Of a DNA stretch of 47,415 nucleotides, positions 43,490 through 47,415 are shown in pieces. The notes under the pieces are model-generated. The model searched no databases, had not been told where the DNA came from, and saw only the letters and a list, made by a program, of their open reading frames with translations. Position 1 is the stretch's first letter, and every line of letters starts with the position of its first letter. The DNA is from JBAZHE01 sp041652555 (GTDB lineage Bacteria > Patescibacteriota > Patescibacteriia > Patescibacteriales > WJLG01): NCBI GenBank assembly GCA_041652555.1, contig JBAZHE010000008.1:1-47415 (forward strand), read 5' to 3'. The position numbers and the translations under genes are program-made.

Positions 43490-44601
43490 ATTTTTACTCT
43501 TACTTTTCCACTTAACAAATCTTGTATTAAACCTTTTTTAAGTTCAACTAATTTCTCTTTAAATTTTATATTATTAGTAATTTTATAATCAATATTAAAC
43601 AAAATATCGGCAATTTTATTTTGCTCAGTTCGGTTAGGAATGGCAACGTGTTCTTTGTGAACAATATTTCTGTTGAGAGTGGGAACGCCAGTGCCGGTTC
43701 CAAATCTAATTAAATCAAAAGATTTAATTTTATAATATACGAATCTTTCATTGTTGCCATAAAAATTTTTTACATAGAGCGTTGTGTTTAGTGGCCAAAA
43801 ATCATCCTTAATATAAAAAACGTTACCAAGGGTGCCACTTCTACCAGTCACAACTCCAGGGGCTTTTACTTTCGACTTGTTATGAGTACTAGTAATTCCA
43901 TTCGATGTAACAAGTGGATATTCTCCAGAAATTCTGTCCGAAGCTGGTAAATCAAAACCTCTTTGTAGGGTCGCAAACTCTTCAAAAGTCGCAACCTTCC
44001 ATTCCTCCGGAATTTCACCAATTTTTGTTTTCTTAAATTTCTTATGCCCAATGCCTTTAGTAAAAAGATCTTGCATCAATCCCTTTTTTAGCTTTCCGGT
44101 CTGAGAAATTATTTCATCAGTTTTCTTGATTTCATCATCAACGCTCATCAAAATTTCCACAATCTTTTTTTGCTCCTCCCACGGGGGAACAACCACGTCT
44201 AAATTTTGAAATTCTGAAATGTAATATCTTTTATGATCACCGACTAGGAAATTAATAGATTTTATAAGCTCAAAAAGATATCTAAGATTTTGATGCTCAC
44301 TTTTGCTCCTTAAAATTTTTATGGCCGATGATTTAATCTTAAAAGGAAAATCAACTAACTTGCTGTCAGTAGTAAAATCATCAAAAATTATCACTGGAAG
44401 ATTACCATAAATACCAAAATCTTCCTCGGTGTACCCAAGAATAAAAGATTTATTGGCCGTAAGGACAGGAATTTTACCTTTATCTGTATAACTTGAACTC
44501 TCTACAATATACTTATCTGGTCGCTCATAATCAAGCAAGTCTTTAATCTTCTTAATTTCCCATCCTTTGGGAATATTTTTTTGTACTAAATTTGTATTCA
44601 T
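43480..44601 (-). CDS. hsdS: Type I restriction specificity subunit HsdS
   Basis: DNA-recognition subunit with two target-recognition domains (about 10-150 and 205-330), each followed by a conserved helix (EEQKKIVEILMSVDDEIKKT and EQNKIADILFNIDYKI). Segments GWEIKKIKDLL and EWKVATFEEFATLQRG open the two domains; PGVVTGRSGTLGNVFYI is typical. 373 residues, normal for the family. Follows the helicase gene by 3 bases. Confidence 0.94.
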   Translation of the reverse strand: MNTNLVQKNIPKGWEIKKIKDLLDYERPDKYIVESSSYTDKGKIPVLTANKSFILGYTEEDFGIYGNLPVIIFDDFTTDSKLVDFPFKIKSSAIKILRSKSEHQNLRYLFELIKSINFLVGDHKRYYISEFQNLDVVVPPWEEQKKIVEILMSVDDEIKKTDEIISQTGKLKKGLMQDLFTKGIGHKKFKKTKIGEIPEEWKVATFEEFATLQRGFDLPASDRISGEYPLVTSNGITSTHNKSKVKAPGVVTGRSGTLGNVFYIKDDFWPLNTTLYVKNFYGNNERFVYYKIKSFDLIRFGTGTGVPTLNRNIVHKEHVAIPNRTEQNKIADILFNIDYKITNNIKFKEKLVELKKGLIQDLLSGKVRVKICG

Positions 44602-44604
44602 AGA

Positions 44605-46191
44605 CTATCTTATTATTTCCTGCATTTCAAAATCTGCAGCATCTAAGCAATCAGCAAAACTGGAAACTCTTTTACCAATAGTATTAATAAAATAAATTCT
44701 CTTTTTAGCTCTTGTAAGTGCTACAAGTATTTGATAAATTTCGCTCTCTGTCGGGACGCTTTTAGCTGGAAACTTGCCTTGATCAAACCCTACCACAAAA
44801 ACCACATCCGCACCCAATCCTTTAGAATTAAGAGTGTTGCAAACGGTAATATTTAAATTTCCCAAAGGCCTTGATAAATTTACATTCTTTTTTTTAAGCT
44901 CTTTAACCAAGACTTTTTTTCTGACTTTTTTGTCCGTAACGTCGTTATAACCAATTTCTTTTTCTAAACTTTCCATCTTCTTATCATTAATTGCCTTGAT
45001 TTCTGATGGAGTGCCGTTGATTATATTATTCAAAACTTTAGAATTTTTTATATGTTGTTCAATCTCTCCCTGGTCTGTCGGATTTCCCAAGATTCTCCAC
45101 CCCAACACAGACGATACGTCTTTATGTATAAATTTATAAGCATCCACAACATCTTGTTTGAAATTCAAAATACCTTCATTTTTACTACATTCTACATTTT
45201 TAAACCCTTTATCACATAGCTGTCTTGCTATATTTTCTAAAATTGTCCGGCAAGATTTGCCCTCCCCTATAATCAAAACTTCTTTTACCTTTTGATCTCT
45301 AATAATTTTTTTTAATTCTTCCTTTATCTTATAGGCAATCATTCCGGGCGGGCATTTTTTAATCAAATGTATTTTGGCATTTGCATCGGAATCGCTTTTT
45401 TTATCTGGGAGATAGCAAATATAATCTTTCTTAATTCTACTTTTAGCAGGATCGTTAAGATTAAATTTTTCCACAATCGCATGAAAATATTTAATAATTA
45501 CTTCTGTGCAACGAGAGCAAAAACGAAGAGTATGACTTTCAAAATCAGTATTTACCACATCATATTTTTTCCTAATGTGATCAGGAGATGATCCCTTAAA
45601 TTCATACAGTGCTTGGTCATCGTCCCCAACTATAACAATTTCATTTTTTAAAGAAAGCAAATCTATGAATTCCGATTCTATTTCATTAAAATCTTGAAAT
45701 TCGTCTATGAGAATTAGATCATGCACTGGAATTTTATTGTTATCTTTTTTGCATTCCTGGACCGCATAATAAACAACATCTGCATCTCCTACCGCATTAT
45801 AATAGTTAGATTTATCTTTATATTTTTCATCACCAATCTCAAACTCTTTAACCTTCTCATGCCTCAAATCCTCTTTGATTATTTCGTAAATTCTTGGATA
45901 ATACTGTAATCTCTTGGAATTATTTAACAAAAATTTCCTAGCGAAACCATGCATTGTCATCGTCTCAGCTAAACCACAAAGGTCATCAGCCAAAGCATCT
46001 CCTAATTTTCCAATAAACGTTATAGCAATAAAATCTGTCTTTCCTTTAATTTTTTTTGCCTTAATCAATTCTTGAAACAAAAAACTCTTGCCAGTTCCGG
46101 GGCCTGCTACAATTATTTTTCTTGGGTGAATTGAATTTTTTATTTTATCAATATCACCTTGTCTTTCTGTTTTGTGGTCAAAATCGCTCAT
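44605..46191 (-). CDS. UvrD/Rep-like superfamily 1 helicase
   Basis: ATP-dependent DNA helicase-like protein, 528 residues. Walker A GPGTGKS (30-36), motif II LIDEFQDFN, motif III VGDDDQALYEFKGSSPDHIR, and C-terminal VALTRAKKRIYFI. It is shorter than UvrD (about 720), lacking much of the 1B/2B insertions. Insertion between hsdM and hsdS with gaps of one and three bases is uncommon and suggests a functional partner of the type I complex. Confidence 0.88.
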   Translation of the reverse strand: MSDFDHKTERQGDIDKIKNSIHPRKIIVAGPGTGKSFLFQELIKAKKIKGKTDFIAITFIGKLGDALADDLCGLAETMTMHGFARKFLLNNSKRLQYYPRIYEIIKEDLRHEKVKEFEIGDEKYKDKSNYYNAVGDADVVYYAVQECKKDNNKIPVHDLILIDEFQDFNEIESEFIDLLSLKNEIVIVGDDDQALYEFKGSSPDHIRKKYDVVNTDFESHTLRFCSRCTEVIIKYFHAIVEKFNLNDPAKSRIKKDYICYLPDKKSDSDANAKIHLIKKCPPGMIAYKIKEELKKIIRDQKVKEVLIIGEGKSCRTILENIARQLCDKGFKNVECSKNEGILNFKQDVVDAYKFIHKDVSSVLGWRILGNPTDQGEIEQHIKNSKVLNNIINGTPSEIKAINDKKMESLEKEIGYNDVTDKKVRKKVLVKELKKKNVNLSRPLGNLNITVCNTLNSKGLGADVVFVVGFDQGKFPAKSVPTESEIYQILVALTRAKKRIYFINTIGKRVSSFADCLDAADFEMQEIIR

Positions 46192-46192
46192 A

Positions 46193-47415
46193 TTATTTTA
46201 TGCCTAAAGCGTCTAAAAACTCATTTACCTTTTTATCTATTTTTTCTCTTTCTTTTTCTAAATTTTTTATATCCTCTCTAACTGCCCTTACATTAATTAT
46301 CTCCTCCTTCTCAGACGAATCAATATATTGGCTGATGTTTAAATTATATTCTTTTTCGGCAATCTCTTTTATATCAACCACGCGAGCATATTTTTCAATG
46401 TCAGAATAACTATCGTATGCTTTTACGATTTTATTTATGTCCTGCGATCGCAGTGAATTTTGATTTTTTCCTTCGAGAAAATCTTTTTCAGCATTAATAA
46501 TCAAAACCTTATTCTTCTTATTCTCTGGTTTGTTTTTATTGAGAATTAAAATAGCCGCAGGGATGCCAGTGCCGTAGAAAAGTTTGGATGGCAAAGCGAT
46601 AACAGCCTCAATGAGATCATTCTTTAAAATTTGTTCACGAATACGACCCTCAGCTCCGCCCCTAAATAGCACGCCGTGAGGAAGAACAATGCCCGCCCTG
46701 CCATTTACATTCATTGATTTAATGATATGCAAAACAAAAGCATAGTCGGCGTTTTTCTCTGGCGGCATATCATACCCCTCAAGTCGGCCATATTTATTTG
46801 TTCTAAAAATCTCTGACTCCCAGTCCTTAATTGAGTAAGGTGGATTAGCGACCGTAATATCGAAAGTTTGTAAACCGCCTTGTTGGTTTAAAAATTGTGG
46901 ATTAGCCAAAGTATCGCCCCGACGAATATCAGCACTATCTAATCCGTGCAAGAACATGTTGATTCTCGCAATTGCAAAAGTGCTCAACTCCTGTTCTTGA
47001 CCATAAAGGTAAAGAGTCTTAGCTATCTTCTCACCAGATTTCTGTTTAAGATAATCATAAGCCTCAAGTAAAAAACCTCCCGAGCCGACAGTTGGATCAT
47101 ATATATGATCTTTTTGATGCGGTTTAAGAATACTAAGGATAACTTTTTCAACTTCACGAGGAGTATAAAAAGATCCACCTTTTTTACCAGCATCAGCGGC
47201 AAATTGCTTAATTAGATATTCATAAGCATCACCTAAAAGGTCGGAGCTAATATAAGTATTACCAAAATTATATTGTGAAAAATGATTTATCAATCGCTGA
47301 AGAGTCTCGTTTGGAAAACGGTCTTTATTAGCAAAATCTAAATCGTCAAAAATTTTGTCTAATTTAGGACTATTGGCATTGGTCAATTTATCAAAAATAT
47401 CATTCAACTTTTGAC
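46193..47415 (-). CDS. hsdM: Type I DNA adenine methyltransferase HsdM, N-terminus cut by window edge
   Basis: N6-adenine methyltransferase and core of the type I complex. 407 codons are in the window; the frame is open past the right edge (QKLNDIFDKL before the TTG at 47407), so the N-terminal helical domain is partly missing. SAM motif DPTVGSGGFLLEA, catalytic NPPY (ANPPYSIKDW), FYTPREVEK and PLRGGAEGRIR-type VLFRGGAEGRIRE are present, plus a C-terminal coiled coil (ENKKNK to KKVNEFL). One base separates it from the helicase gene. Confidence 0.95.
   Translation of the reverse strand, partial: QKLNDIFDKLTNANSPKLDKIFDDLDFANKDRFPNETLQRLINHFSQYNFGNTYISSDLLGDAYEYLIKQFAADAGKKGGSFYTPREVEKVILSILKPHQKDHIYDPTVGSGGFLLEAYDYLKQKSGEKIAKTLYLYGQEQELSTFAIARINMFLHGLDSADIRRGDTLANPQFLNQQGGLQTFDITVANPPYSIKDWESEIFRTNKYGRLEGYDMPPEKNADYAFVLHIIKSMNVNGRAGIVLPHGVLFRGGAEGRIREQILKNDLIEAVIALPSKLFYGTGIPAAILILNKNKPENKKNKVLIINAEKDFLEGKNQNSLRSQDINKIVKAYDSYSDIEKYARVVDIKEIAEKEYNLNISQYIDSSEKEEIINVRAVREDIKNLEKEREKIDKKVNEFLDALGIK

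Noticed and set aside
1..47415. CRISPR arrays, tRNA or rRNA genes
   Set aside because: No regularly spaced repeats and no recognisable tRNA arms or rRNA segments were seen by eye; a covariance-model scan would be decisive.

Overview
This AT-rich window codes with the standard bacterial code; TGA is used as a stop, for example at the ends of the 312-aa gene at 8789 and the transposase at 28014. Most genes lie on the minus strand in tight runs with overlaps or gaps of a few bases. The mix of genes (DUF3160-type secreted protein, DUF2807/GIN-like membrane proteins, MltG, VanZ, PsbP-like lipoprotein, FG-GAP-like protein, many unknown membrane proteins) suggests a member of the Candidatus Patescibacteria (CPR). 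That placement is inference; there is no rRNA or other taxonomic marker in the window.

Layout. 1-1855: a P3A-type cation/H+ ATPase running off the left edge. 1956-3372: a MATE exporter broken by a frameshift. 3417-10370: a minus-strand run of cell-envelope and membrane genes. 10568-12004: a decayed Mug-like glycosylase, a small nuclease-like ORF and a lipoprotein. 12142-13464: a large serine recombinase. 13500-15224: a HhH-GPD DNA glycosylase and a PHP phosphoesterase. 15360-16307: an S66 peptidase transcribed divergently from the PHP gene.

16365-22589 is the most intriguing block. It is an acquired-looking minus-strand operon with strong Shine-Dalgarno sites: B12-binding radical SAM enzyme, MoaA-like radical SAM enzyme, NAD-dependent epimerase, EpmA/LysRS-like aminoacyl ligase, MccF-like S66 peptidase and PrmC-like methyltransferase. 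The methyltransferase N-terminus appears split off by a -1 frameshift. The set resembles a small-molecule pathway, possibly for an aminoacylated or nucleoside-like product with peptidase-based self-immunity. This is a hypothesis.

22934-26951: a membrane protein, a GNAT acetyltransferase, a compositionally foreign 194-aa orphan, an HD hydrolase, an unknown ORF, a 50-aa ORF and a replication-O-like protein, which look like remnants of mobile elements. 26892-28029: a complete IS3-family element with a programmed -1 frameshift site, flanked by two truncated genes and without a target duplication. 28030-31505: a second DUF2807-like gene (C-terminal half about 91% identical to the copy at 7.4 kb, N-terminal half much more diverged), a small membrane protein, VanZ and MltG.

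31577-47415 is a defence-type island on the minus strand: HsdM (cut by the right edge), SF1 helicase, HsdS, an ImmA/IrrE-like protein lacking HExxH, a PIN toxin-like protein, HsdR, a YgjP-type metallopeptidase, four uncharacterised proteins (three membrane-associated), a PD-(D/E)XK nuclease, a Mug-like DNA glycosylase and a truncated gene next to a 20-bp perfect inverted repeat. The island probably combines a type I restriction-modification system, a toxin-antitoxin-like pair and an undescribed membrane module.
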